From Salvia splendens (lineage: Eukaryota; Streptophyta; Magnoliopsida; Lamiales; Lamiaceae), in the NCBI RefSeq assembly GCF_004379255.2, contig NC_056035.1, positions 16,637,902 to 16,701,901 on the forward strand: a DNA stretch of 64,000 nucleotides, written 5' to 3'. The notes below the pieces were generated by a model that had not been told where the DNA came from, made no database searches, and worked only from the letters and a program-made list of their open reading frames with translations. Positions 12,181-23,103 of this stretch are shown here, in pieces (within the stretch, counting starts at the first letter, position 1; each line of letters opens with the position of its first letter). The position numbers were made by a program, and so were the translations under genes.

Positions 12181-12654
12181 TGCTGGTTGACACACAGACT
12201 TGTGAGGGACACAAAATGATGTACTAGTGTGGTTTGCACAGCCTCATCCGCCACCTGTCTGATTTTCTCTTCTTTCATTCCACCTTTGACTATTCCTATC
12301 ATCTTTTTTTCCAGATTTTTTTTTTAATATAAGAATATTTCTATGGCTTCAATAATATTCTAAATAAGATTCATTTTAAAACTGAATATAAAATGAAAGA
12401 TTGCCTTACTGTAATATTGCATGATTTGCGCCAAACACAAATAAACTGCACCAGGAATATTTCCACTACATATTTAACCTTGTGTGAGACCATCTCATCT
12501 ATCAACATCCATATAACACCAGTATTCAAAGTCCAACTCTATATCAAAACAAATTGCAAGTACCCCACTAAATTATTAAATGTCATATAATGAATTTTGA
12601 TTATTTGAGATGATTTTAAACAAGCTCTCATCATGCCAGTCCGTTGAGAGATAT
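12181..12654. other. Promoter remnant of ferredoxin pseudogene and MLO 3' flank
   Basis: Positions 12235-12260 (cctcatccgccacctgtct) align with the promoter of the intact ferredoxin gene (ctcatctgccacgtgccct), but the G-box core CACGTG has become CACCTG at 12252-12257. The remainder is probably the MLO 3' untranslated region. No other gene seen. Confidence 0.5.
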
Positions 12655-15374
12655 TCACGTGTTGTTGAGTAGATCAAGAAGAGTAGTTTCAGTCCTGGCT
12701 TCCACCACCTCGTCCGGATCAACGGCGTAGTCGTGTGGTGTTTGGCGGAACGAGAATTCGTGGGGGTCGAGGTGACCGCTAATGGTAATATTGGAGGAGC
12801 TCTCAAGGTCACAATCTTGATGGTGATTGAGGTCATCCATATGGCCAAAGGAGGAAGAGGGAGACAGCGTGGGAGATCCAACGGTGAGGATTTCATCACC
12901 CTCGTTGATGATTGATTCGAGCGAACACGTGGATCTTGTGGTGATGGAGTTGGTCGCCTTGGACCTCGCCTTCACTCTCTTACACCAGCTATGCAACGAC
13001 TCTCTCACACTCTCTGCAATGATAGCTTTCTTGCAACGAGATCCCATCTATCAAATTAAAATCAAAATATGAACACAAAGTGAGAACACTATATATAGAT
13101 GTGTTATGATATGATATAATATGGTAAACTTAAGTAACCACTCACCGTTGAAACCAACACGTTCAACGGGACTGTGCTGTAGCTGCACCAGAACTGGACA
13201 ACCACCCTGCATTTCTTAGTAGTAGTTCTTAATTAAACAATTGAGTTACTAAATGTCTTCATAATTCAGATAAAATTGAGGTGATGCGACAAATGTATGT
13301 ACGTACCCTGAAACGAGTCGAATGATGATCATAGCGTGATTTTTCATGAAACAAGAACGCTTATTGAATCCCCACTGCACCAATATTATAAGTTCATTCA
13401 TATAATTCATTCATCACCTCAAAAATTATCTATTGATTCATGTCAAGGGGAAACGGATTTGTTTCTTACCAAGGACCAGATAAAAGTTGCCATCTCGAAA
13501 GCATTCTGCAACAACAACAACAAGGCAAATGAGGGACGGGATGATAATCAAGCCAGAAACGTATTGAAATTTTAGGTCAATCAATTTGCATATCACCTGA
13601 AACGATATGAACTGTATCAAGCGCGACAAGATCTCGGGCTTCCCAAACCAAAACAGCGCATCGCGTGGCTTCACTTCACTTCCCACAGACGGCCCTGCAA
13701 CTTCAAGAGCTAGCAGAGAGACAACGTGCTGCAGTTTCGTGCCCACCACCATCACAAGCTTCAAAGCATACGATATATATCAGTCACTCGATCCCAGTTG
13801 TAAGTTGTACTAAAAGGAGAGACTTACAATCGCAGGTATGAATGAAAGCCAAAAGTAAATGTTGAGACCATGGATATTAATGAAGATGCATAGGATTGCA
13901 TAACCCCAAAGCGGCCAACTGCACGTATATGAATGAATATAAGCAATCTCTCCCATTCACAAGTAGTAGTATAAAAAAGTGGTTGAAGCATAATGCGTTG
14001 TTATACTTATACCTGATACCGACAATGCCAGAGAATTCGTCTTCCATGGTTCGCACCATATATTTGTGGAAATTGTAGGACGGCGGCAGCTTGTGATTCT
14101 GCAGAATTCAGGATACCTATTTACATCCAGTTTTGGGATATGGAGACAAATTGTGTATGAGTGAATACCCACGGTGATGAAACCCAATCTCAAGGCCATG
14201 TAATCGGACTTTCGCACTGAACTTCTAAACTGTTTCAGAAAGCAAAGCTGCAAAAGAAGAAGAGTGAGAGGTTATGTCAAGTGTATATGTATATAGCATA
14301 TTGATCTTGGGAGAAACTGCATTACCATCCATATAAGGACGGGATTCCTGCTCCACGGATGGGAGGCGTGGTGGAAAGCGAAAGTGGATTGCCGTCTCAT
14401 CGTCTTGCTCTTGGCTGCACCACCAACAAATTAAACAATTTTAACAATACAAAAGCTAGGGTTTTATAAATTGAATAATTGATCACCTCTGGCCTGCGCC
14501 TCCGCCACCACTCCTGCGTGAAATTCCCATTTCCTCCAGCTGTATATCTACAGAATGAGTGATGATGGAGATCAATCAATGAATCTCACAAGTGAAATTA
14601 AAGTGCAGGTGGAGATGAGAAAATGCACCTTGCTCATGGCTAGGCCGACGGCGATGCAACTGTAGAGGACATGAGCGATGCCCAAAACAAACAGGAAGCG
14701 GTGAAGCTGCTCCAGCCCCTCCGCAGAGACGAACGGCTCGCGCCCCTGAGATTACCAAATCAGCACACATTTTTTACCCCTAATTGGTCAATTGGATTAG
14801 ATGGAGGAATACCAAGCCGCAGACGTGAGAGGGGATGTAACCGACTCCTTCCGGAGGAATGTCCTCCTCCGTCGCTAGCATTCTCATCTTCTCGTCGCTG
14901 TAGTCTCTCTCGGAGCAGGTGAAGAACTTGCTGTTCAAAAGAGATGAGTTGACGCAGATTTGGGAAATCCACCTCGCCCATTGCCCCAGCAATAGCGAGA
15001 TTAGGCCAAGCAGCATAAGCTCTGTTTTCATTTTCACACTTCATATCGTTAAATTGCGGTTCCAGAAATGAATAATGTGAAAGCAAGTATGGAAAACTGC
15101 ACCTTCCTTGATTTTGTCCAAGGAAGCAGAGAGGGCTTTCCTCTTCGTCTTCTTCAACCACTGCAACCATCCAATATTAAAATTAAAAATTAAATAAAAA
15201 AGCGCAGAGCAAATTGGTACTACTACTAGTAGTTTGGATACTGACCTTTCCAAATCTGTAAATCGATCTCTCTGCAAACAAACACACGAAAACCATGACG
15301 GTGGTGACCGTTGCGACCGACCACGTCGGAGTTACCTCCAGAGATCTCCCTTCCCTTATCATTCCTTCCACCAT
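12655..15374 (-). CDS. MLO-family seven-transmembrane protein, 544 residues, 14 exons
   Basis: Exons (minus strand): 15374-15246, 15160-15103, 15021-14813, 14745-14629, 14547-14487, 14414-14326, 14247-14173, 14098-14013, 13918-13828, 13758-13597, 13505-13470, 13374-13307, 13206-13146, 13047-12655. All join in frame. The start [11 protein letters not shown] was chosen as the first ATG; the frame just upstream has only a GTG. Family marks include [96 protein letters not shown] and [15 protein letters not shown]. Four Cys in the first extracellular part are conserved-type. The C-terminal tail starts [10 protein letters not shown] and holds the calmodulin-binding segment around [16 protein letters not shown] proteins are plasma-membrane, calmodulin-regulated channels. 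Some clades are powdery mildew susceptibility factors, but this one most resembles the MLO4/MLO11/MLO14 type (root growth), a judgement by eye. No lesion seen. Confidence 0.92.
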
Positions 15375-16313
15375 CTCCCACTCACTGCACACTCTATTTG
15401 TGGACGTTTTAATTAGAATCTGAGATCATGTCAAGCGTTTGCAATCAGGGAGTGATGATGATGATGATGATGATGATGAATCTGCTCTCCCAATTCTTAA
15501 TAAATCTTGCATGTGTATGTGTGTATCCATTATTAATTAATAATACTACAGTTGAAAAAAATAATGAAAAAGAAGCATAAGCAGCATGTGCTTTGTGTAT
15601 TGGGAAGATCTAAATTTGTTTCTTGCCTCCAACCTATCACATGCACAACACTCAACTAAATTAGACCAAAACCCAAATTTATGGGGGAAAGCTGCAGTTT
15701 TTTTGGCATCATCAATCTCCACCATGCATGCAATTATTATTTATTCTTTCTTTGTTTTTTATTTAAAAAGATAATTCGTGTATTAAAAAGGATAAAGTCT
15801 ATACCTAATGTAAATTCATAACAACGATCAAATGCTCTGTTTAGGTGTAATTATTAGATGGCTAGCTCGTTAATTGATAAGTGAAGTGTGTTTTTGCATA
15901 ACATTTTAAATTAAGTCATTGCAATAATGCCACCTAAGAAAAGAGACAAAATCCTAGGCACAAGATGAGAAATGTCCACAACCTCAATTCACATTTCACA
16001 CCAACTTCTTCTCCTTCCCCATCTCACATTTGTCGTTCAAATCAAACGGGGCGTGCACCACCCTTTCACCTACTCAACACCCTCTTCCCCCACCTCCGCC
16101 GCCGCAGCTCGTATTTTCTTCTCTCTTTCAATTTTTTTAATTCTCTTTCTTGCTAGCGCAGCCGCATCACCATTTCAACCTCCTCAAATATGAATCCTAT
16201 CCGATAATCTGCTCTCTTTTTTCCGATCGGATTCGCTTACTTACTTTTACTCTCATCTTGCGAGGATCTAAGGCTATTTCTCTCTTTTATCAAGTGTATA
16301 AATTCATATCACA
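15375..16313. promoter_or_regulatory. Divergent intergenic region between MLO and the B3-repeat gene
   Basis: The two genes are transcribed away from each other. A (TGA)n microsatellite at about 15453-15480 lies just upstream of MLO. The B3 gene leader probably starts around 16000-16100 (pyrimidine-rich cctccgccgccgcagctc) and ends at donor aca|gtaagaa at 16314, giving a 711 bp leader intron up to 17024. Start sites are inferred. Confidence 0.5.
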
Positions 16314-17026
16314 GTAAGAACTTTCTTCGGTTTTGACGTTGTATTAGGATTAGGGTTGAAAGATGAGATTTTGGATGTGTATACATAATCCATATAATCA
16401 ATTCTCTTGTTTATATGGCTCTTGTGGTGCGATAGTATTGATGTTATATTTTGACTATTGGTTCTGTTGATACATTTTGTATCAATTAGATTTTAATTCC
16501 AATTTGATAGCATTTCATCGAGTGAGAATTGGAATAGGTTTTCCTAAATTGAACGGTTCTGTTTCTGCAGGGTTTTTATTCTCGTTTGATATTCTTTCCA
16601 TGTCAAGTGAATGGATTTTTTCCTGTAAATAAATAAATTGTCTCGTAGAAATTAGTTTTAACCATAACAAATGATAGCATACATGTTGTGGAGCTCATTC
16701 ATTTATTAGTAGACTTCTCAAATCATGAGGATTTTACAGCTATTGTTGTTGCCAAAGTAATATGCTTGCTAGTTACTGATTAAGTTTTCAGCTGTGTCAG
16801 GCTAAATTTAGCACTGAGTTGCTCAGAAGTTGGAATGGTGAGGGTAGAATAGATCCCGTAAGCCCATAAGTAATAATATGATGCTGTTTTTTAGCAACTA
16901 AGGAAGCTATTCTGGAAATTTTGTTCCACTAGGATAGTTTTCATAACATGTTCTTTAAGACGATCAATATTGACAGGTTAAGGGTAAAAAAAAAGTTTCA
17001 TCTTTACTATTTTGCTGATTTTAGGA

Positions 17027-18154
17027 ATGAAGAGGTCGTCATACTATAATGCGGTTCCTCAGGTGCCAGATCAGTGGCCAATCAAAAAAGCACTCACCCT
17101 ATCTGATATTGATATCACACATCCTTTCCTAACGCTGTCTCGGCAACAAGTTGAAACTAACATCGTAGTGTACATGACACCTCAAGATCAAGAAATCTTA
17201 AGAGCTGAAGGACAAGTGGGTTTTAATGCTCAAGATGATGATAATGGCGATATGTATGCGATGAGATTGAAGTGGCGTGGGAGCTATTATAATCTCATTG
17301 GGAAATGGGGAAAAGTTGTGCGTGGAAAGGGACTTGATGTTGGGCAGGAAATTAGACTACGGTGGTTTAATGGCTGCTTACATTTCTCAGTGCCACAACA
17401 ACAGATTGTTCCAGTTCCACCACCAGTCCGCTTGGTTGCAGCACCACCTATGGTGCAGGACCATTGGCCTATTAGAAAGATCTTGACATCGTCAGATGTT
17501 GATACCACTCATCCTTTCCTTCCATTGCCTCGTAAGTTGGTTGAAGAGCATATTCTTGCACAGTGGACGCCACAAGAAAGGGAAAAATTGAGGAAAGAAG
17601 AGCAGGTACCTATTAATGTTCGAGACTATGATACAGGTGAAATTTTTGGTTTGAAATTAAGGTGGCGTGGAAATTACTATAACCTAGTTGCAAAGTGGGC
17701 TAATGTTATTAGACATAAAGGACTTGGTGTTGGGCAAGAAATTAGATTACGCTGGGTTAATAATTGCTTATACTTCTCTGTTCCAGAGGAGCGTTATGTC
17801 ACTGCAACACCGGGTCCTGATAATTGGCCTATTAAGAAAGCTCTCACATTGTCCGACGTGGATACAAATCATCCTTTCCTTACTTTGCCAGGCAAAGCAG
17901 TAGAAGATCACATCCTCTTCTACTGGACACACCAATCTCGGGAGCAATTAAGGAATGAACATCAAGTTGGCATCAATGCTCGAGATTATGATACGGGTGA
18001 TGTGTATGTGATGAAGTTGAAGTGGCGTGGAAGTTATTACAACCTGATTGGTAAATGGGGTAAACTCATAAGAGAGAAAAGGCTGCAAGTAGGGAGGGAG
18101 ATCAGAGTACGATGGGACAATGGTTACTTGGTATTCTCAGTTCCTGAGCTATAG
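17027..18154 (+). CDS. Protein with three tandem B3-like domains, 375 residues
   Basis: The coding exon starts two bases after acceptor tgattttag (17024); ATG 17027 gives MKRSSYYNAVPQVPDQ. Earlier in-frame codons are non-ATG and lie in the intron. The protein is three repeats of about 107 residues (17-123, 147-253, 267-375), each starting WPI(K/R)K and carrying THPFL or NHPFL, a W/L-R-W-R-G block (LKWRGSYYNL), GKWGK or AKWAN, VG(Q/R)EIR(L/V)RW and ending FSVP. Short linkers, the first Pro-rich (PVPPPVRLVAAPP), separate them. The unit resembles the compact B3 DNA-binding family of At2g33720-type proteins, normally seen with one domain. DNA binding is expected from the family; targets are unknown. 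All repeats keep their signature residues, which suggests function. Confidence 0.8.
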   Translation: MKRSSYYNAVPQVPDQWPIKKALTLSDIDITHPFLTLSRQQVETNIVVYMTPQDQEILRAEGQVGFNAQDDDNGDMYAMRLKWRGSYYNLIGKWGKVVRGKGLDVGQEIRLRWFNGCLHFSVPQQQIVPVPPPVRLVAAPPMVQDHWPIRKILTSSDVDTTHPFLPLPRKLVEEHILAQWTPQEREKLRKEEQVPINVRDYDTGEIFGLKLRWRGNYYNLVAKWANVIRHKGLGVGQEIRLRWVNNCLYFSVPEERYVTATPGPDNWPIKKALTLSDVDTNHPFLTLPGKAVEDHILFYWTHQSREQLRNEHQVGINARDYDTGDVYVMKLKWRGSYYNLIGKWGKLIREKRLQVGREIRVRWDNGYLVFSVPEL

Positions 18155-19121
18155 GGTGGTTTCCTGTAGATGTAGGTAAGGATGATTCTCCTCTCTTTTA
18201 TAATTTCTATTCATTTATCAAATCAGTTACGAGGAATGCCTTTGTTCCCGGTTTTTCTTTGTGGTTGTACTGACATGAGTTACAAACACTTATTCAGATT
18301 GATATAATGAATGTGGTAGTTTTACTGGGACAAGAAGTTTCAACTTGGTTACAATTCATTTAAATTGTTTGTGGATAGAATGAACAAGCACACTGGTGGC
18401 TGACAGCCAAATATCTTCAAAATTGAAGAGAGCAATTAAGATCAATGTTGCTATGTACAGATGGAAGATTCTCAGTTATGTGGTGTTTGTTCTTGAAGTT
18501 GAGCATTTTCTTGTGCCATTCTCTCTTCGGATTGAGACTGATTCCTCAGCTGATACCATCGGAAAAGTTGTGGCAAGCGAAGGATCTATCCGGTAATATA
18601 TATCCTTTTCCTCTGATGAAATGCATTAGAGTGGTGATACCTAGTGTTAATCCAATCAAGTAGTACAAACATATTATCTACATTATTCAATTGAAATTTA
18701 TCTTCTTGTATATTAGGTCCTTTACTTTGTCTAATGCAGTGATTTTCTTGTACCAAACTCAACCTGATGATGATGGTCTTTCAACAATTACTCAAGTAGA
18801 ATAGGTTGTAGTTTTATGTAGGAGTATTTGTTTGTTACAGAAAATATAAACTATATTTACATGAACTAAAACCTGTTTATGTTAATACCCCTCATTTTGA
18901 AATTTGAATAGTGATGAAAATCTTGTACACCCCTCAACCCAAAAAAAAGGTAAAAAAAAAACCTTGTAAAAATTTTAAAAAGGGATATGGAAAGATTAAA
19001 GAGGTTATGAATCAAATAACCCTTGATATTTGGATAATTGGTCTAATTCGAAAATCTAATACAATGACCAACTTGTATGCCTGCTTATTTGGCTGATTCT
19101 GGTTATATTGGGATTGGAAGA
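18155..19121. other. 3' flank of the B3-repeat gene
   Basis: Contains the probable 3' untranslated region (possibly spliced, as gtaggtaaggatg follows the stop closely) and AT-rich spacer. Short open frames at 18396-18663 have no family match. Confidence 0.4.
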
Positions 19122-19124
19122 TTA

Positions 19125-19468
19125 GAGCATCCACAGTGGTGCGGATGTCCCGGCGGACATCTCCGCGGATATCTCCAAAACACATCTTGCCACGTCATAA
19201 GGACTTCCCACTGCACAGTGGCGGACATCCCCAAGGACATCCCGACGGACTTCCCACAATAATAAAAAAAATAATAAAATAATCGGGACGTCCGCGCAGA
19301 CGTCCGTGGAGTCAACGCAATGGCGGACGTCCCGGGAACGCCGCGGAACTCCGGTGTTCGCAACGGACGTCCGTATCCGCGTCATCGCTGCACAATGGCG
19401 GACGTCCCGCGCTGAACTCCGGCACGCAGGCCGGACGTCCGCCGGGACGGGCACCATTGTGGATGCTC
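19125..19468. mobile_element. Harbinger-derived MITE
   Basis: A 344 bp noncoding element with ends GAGCATCCACAGTGGTGC and GCACCATTGTGGATGCTC, flanked by perfect TTA triplets (19122-19124 and 19469-19471), the Harbinger target duplication. The body is full of GGACGTCC/GGCGGAC palindromic units like the ends of the 2982-4974 element, of which it is a deletion derivative. Confidence 0.9.
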
Positions 19469-19471
19469 TTA

Positions 19472-22069
19472 GTACATATGGAATTTTTATAAATTTAGGA
19501 ACTGGGATAGGTTTGCATCAAATTTATTATGATAAAAATTTAAATAATTCAATATTGAAAAAAATAATAATAATGCAATATCTAAAAATATAACAATTCA
19601 TGAATTTAAATTTGTACTGAAAAAATAAGACATTTATGTACAGTTCACTTTATATTTATTAATTTTATAAGTATATCACACATTTCATTAATGTATTTAA
19701 ATTAAATTAAATTATAAAAATAAAATAATACTCCATAAAATAGGTCTTTATTTTTATTAATAATAATATTTCTTAATTGTTATGATGAGTCAGAGACATT
19801 GAAATACATTATTGGCCCACTGGATTAAAACCAAATCACCAATTTCGTATCGCTTATATTTATAATTTGCTTATTAATAAAAAACATGAAGTAGAAAAAA
19901 AGGAGGTAATTGAGTGTGTGATACGTTGATGTATTATTTACAGTTGATAGTAGTATTTTTTTTGTTGAAAATTGGTAGCTGCAATTGAACTAGAGTCATT
20001 TGACATCGATTCGATCATATGAATATATACAATCATTAATCAACTTGGGTTTTATAGATTTCAAGTTCATCAGGCTGTTGTTCATTATTAGTATTAAATA
20101 AATATGGAATTTGTATTGGATAAATTTCCTTATAAATAAACTATTATATGAATATACTTCATCCATCCCATAAAAATATGAGCACTTTCTATTTTCATTT
20201 GTCCCACAAAAATATGGACATTCCACTTTTGAAAAGTTATATCTATTTAATAATGTAGGTCTCACTATCCACGAACACTAATATAACTATCATTCTCCCA
20301 ATCTCTCTTACTTTACCATACATTTCTACTCTTCTCTCTAACTTTATCAATTTTGTCTTAATTCATGTGCTATATCTATTGCTCATATTTTTATGGGAAC
20401 GGAGGGAGTAAAAAATCATTAATGAACTTGGTTTTGTAGATTTCAAGCTCATCATTCTGTTGTTCATTATTATTAAGTAAATATGAAATTTGTATTGGAT
20501 TTGTTTATCTTACTTAAAAATAAGTAAATATTAATTTACTGAATGATTAGAACTATATAAGTTAATCGTAGTTTTATACGTATTTTATTTAAACTAGTAT
20601 TTACACCCGAGCTATGCACGGGACATAAGAGTTTCACGTAATAAATTCAAAATATAATAAATATATAGAAAATAAGAATTCAAAAAAGCAATGTGAAGAT
20701 TTAAAAAAATAGAAATGTATTTATCTTGTCTTACTCTAAATGAAGAATTTACTATTCCCTAATGAATGAAACAATTATGCAATTCTAATTTATAATCTAA
20801 GTGGAGTAAAAACAATAAAATTAATGACAAAAAGAAGATGTGTGACTAATGATGAAAGAATATGAGTTAATTAGAATAAGATATAAAATAAAGAAAATAT
20901 GTGTGTGTAAAGATGTTTATTGACAGTGTTATGCACGTCATTAATCCAAATAAAAGGTAAATTAATATAAAAATTTAATAGCTTAATTTTGAAAAAAATT
21001 GAAAAACATATATGGAATATTAAACATACCCACATTAAATTAAATATATGAATAATGTAAATCATAAAAATTTAAAACTTCTTTGAGAAGTCAAGTTAGA
21101 AAATTCGTATTGCCCAATAATCACATTTTAGTTGACTCTTTATTTCGTATGTTTAATTTCATAACATAGCATAACTTGATATACATGACCAAAGACTAAA
21201 TGAATTTTTTATACTGGAAAGAAATAAGTTTCTTATCTCCCGCCACATATACGTATAAAAAGTAAATTATCACTTAAAACAACGATAATATTTTATGCAT
21301 CTTGTTTGTTTTGAATAATGTGACAATTTACACTACTCTTTATGTTAAGAAGTACAAACTTTGTAAGTTAGATTAAATTTTAAATATATATAATTTCATC
21401 TTATTCGGTAGTTTAATATATAAACTTAGTAGTATTTTTAATTAATTAGAGGCAAATTAATATATAAGAATTAAAAATTTTAATTGAGTAAATATAGGAT
21501 GAAAATTGTAAACATTACATATTTGTTCGTTTAGCTCGTAAATTAATTCGAAAAAAAGTATTGTAATAAAGGATTAAATCTCAATTTTAACTTAAATAAC
21601 TAGAAGACAAACTAAACTCTCTAGCACAATTCTAATTTTAACACAAATATAAGGCTAATTAATATATAAATTTATTAACATAATTATAAAAAAAATTAAT
21701 GGTAGTGCACTATTTAATGTGTTTTAGCATTTTATTGGACCATTATTTGTCTAATTATTTTTACCTTTAAAAAATATTTTTAAATAAAAGACACTTCATC
21801 TTATTATTTTCCTTTCAAAAAGGATGTCAAAGTCTTTTCATCAAACTTGCACTTTAGAGGATAGATTAAAACGGTACATTGTGCTTGATTTGGAAAATGA
21901 GAATAAATTCAATTGAGTTTGAAGAGCAATTCCTAGACCTAATTCACATATTTTATGGAAGAAACCGAATTCCGGAAGAGCAATTTCCCCCAATTCCATA
22001 CTCACAGACTACGAATTCAATTTATCCCGATCTCATTCCCACTATACGAAGAGGTAGAAGATAGATATA
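19472..22069. other. AT-rich intergenic DNA
   Basis: About 2.6 kb of strongly AT-rich sequence. Apart from the Stowaway-type element listed separately I see no gene. Just before 22070 the sequence becomes the 5' flank of the MRS2 copy. Confidence 0.5.
20155..20410. mobile_element. Stowaway-type MITE, diverged
   Basis: Ends TACTTCATCCATCCCATAAA and TTTATGGGAACGGAGGGAGTA are inverted repeats of the Stowaway class, 256 bp, noncoding. The inner arms (aaatatgagcac / gctcatatttt) also pair. Confidence 0.75.
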
Positions 22070-22392
22070 TTCAGCGACACACTGAGATTGCTGAGAGTGT
22101 CTGGAAATGGCCAAGCTTACGTTCCGGCGGAAGAAGAAGTCCTTACAGCCCACGCTGCCTCCTCCTCCGGCGATCGAGCCGGCTGCCTCTACAAGCAAAG
22201 CGTCCGCCAAGAAGAAGCCGGTTGGCTCTCGCCTCTGGATGCGGATGGATCGCCTTGCCCACTCCGAACTCATCTACTGCGATAAGACCGTCATCATCAA
22301 GCGCGTCTCCATTCCCGCTAGGGATTTGAGGATTCTCGGCCCTATTTTCTCTCATTCCTCCAGCAATCTTGGTATATACACTAGTACTTTTC
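22070..22392 (+). repeat. Direct duplication, copy 1 (MRS2 5' flank, exon 1, start of intron 1)
   Basis: This 323 bp block is repeated at 26300-26584, in the same orientation, on the other side of the transposon. Both run from ttcagc upstream of the start codon to cactagtacttttc in intron 1. Copy 1 carries the intact exon 1 (22107-22371, starting MAKLTFRRKKKS). The copies differ by few substitutions plus a 34 bp deletion in copy 2. The transposon ends abut the duplicated blocks within a few bases. Confidence 0.9.
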
Positions 22393-22468
22393 GGGTTTTT
22401 TCTTTTTTTGTTCTAGAATAGAGATATCATTCTTTCAGTGTACTGAACTGTTTTTTTTCGAGTTTGGG

Positions 22469-22711
22469 AGAGACGCATGACCCCCATGCGTCTCCTTTTA
22501 ATGAGACGCATGGCGATTATGCGTCTTTTATAAAGACGCATGAGGGTCATGTGTCTATCTTTTTTTTCGTTTTTTTTAACGACGCATGAGGGTCATGCGT
22601 CTTAGGTAGAGACGCATCTCCCTCATGCGTCTTTTATTTTTTTAAAATTTTAATAGACGACGCATGATGCTCATGCGTCTTAGGGAGAGACGCATGATGC
22701 TCATGCGTCTC
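22469..22711. repeat. Array of seven imperfect palindromes in the left TIR
   Basis: Seven units of the form AGACGCATGA-N3to5-TCATGCGTCT occur in 243 bp, for example agacgcatgaccccc followed by atgcgtct at 22471, and gacgcatgatgctcatgcgtct at 22659 and 22689. Each can fold on itself, and units can pair with each other and with the right array. Spacers are T-rich. Confidence 0.9.
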
Positions 22712-23103
22712 TAACTTGCTTAAATCAGTAGCAGGAAGGCAGAATAGGCAGAATACGCGAGAGAAAGAGAGGCAGACAAAACTCAGCGATTTCCTCGATT
22801 TCTTGGCGATTCCCTTCATATTTCGGTAAGTTTCCTTCAATCTTTCAACATTGCTCCCTTATTTGTTGTTTATTTGCATATTATTAGGGTTTTTGATAAA
22901 TTTATTTTAAACTTACTAATTTCGGTAAATTTATTGATAGGCAGATTAACGTAGATGCAATATTAATAACAGAAATGTGAAAGAAAAATAATCCATATCA
23001 ATAGCTATGTACATACACAAACCATCTATTACAGTTCTCAACTGATTAATAAATTTTGGTTACACCAACTAACTAAAATAAACAAAGTGCCTGAAATGAT
23101 GTG

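Noticed and set aside
17012..17026. Earlier start for the triple B3 protein
   Set aside because: The upstream in-frame start is a TTG within the intron before acceptor ttttag; ATG 17027 is the first true ATG in the exon.
22469..22711. CRISPR-like repeat array
   Set aside because: Repeats are palindromic units with short variable loops and T-rich spacers inside a plant transposon TIR; no cas genes and the genome is eukaryotic.
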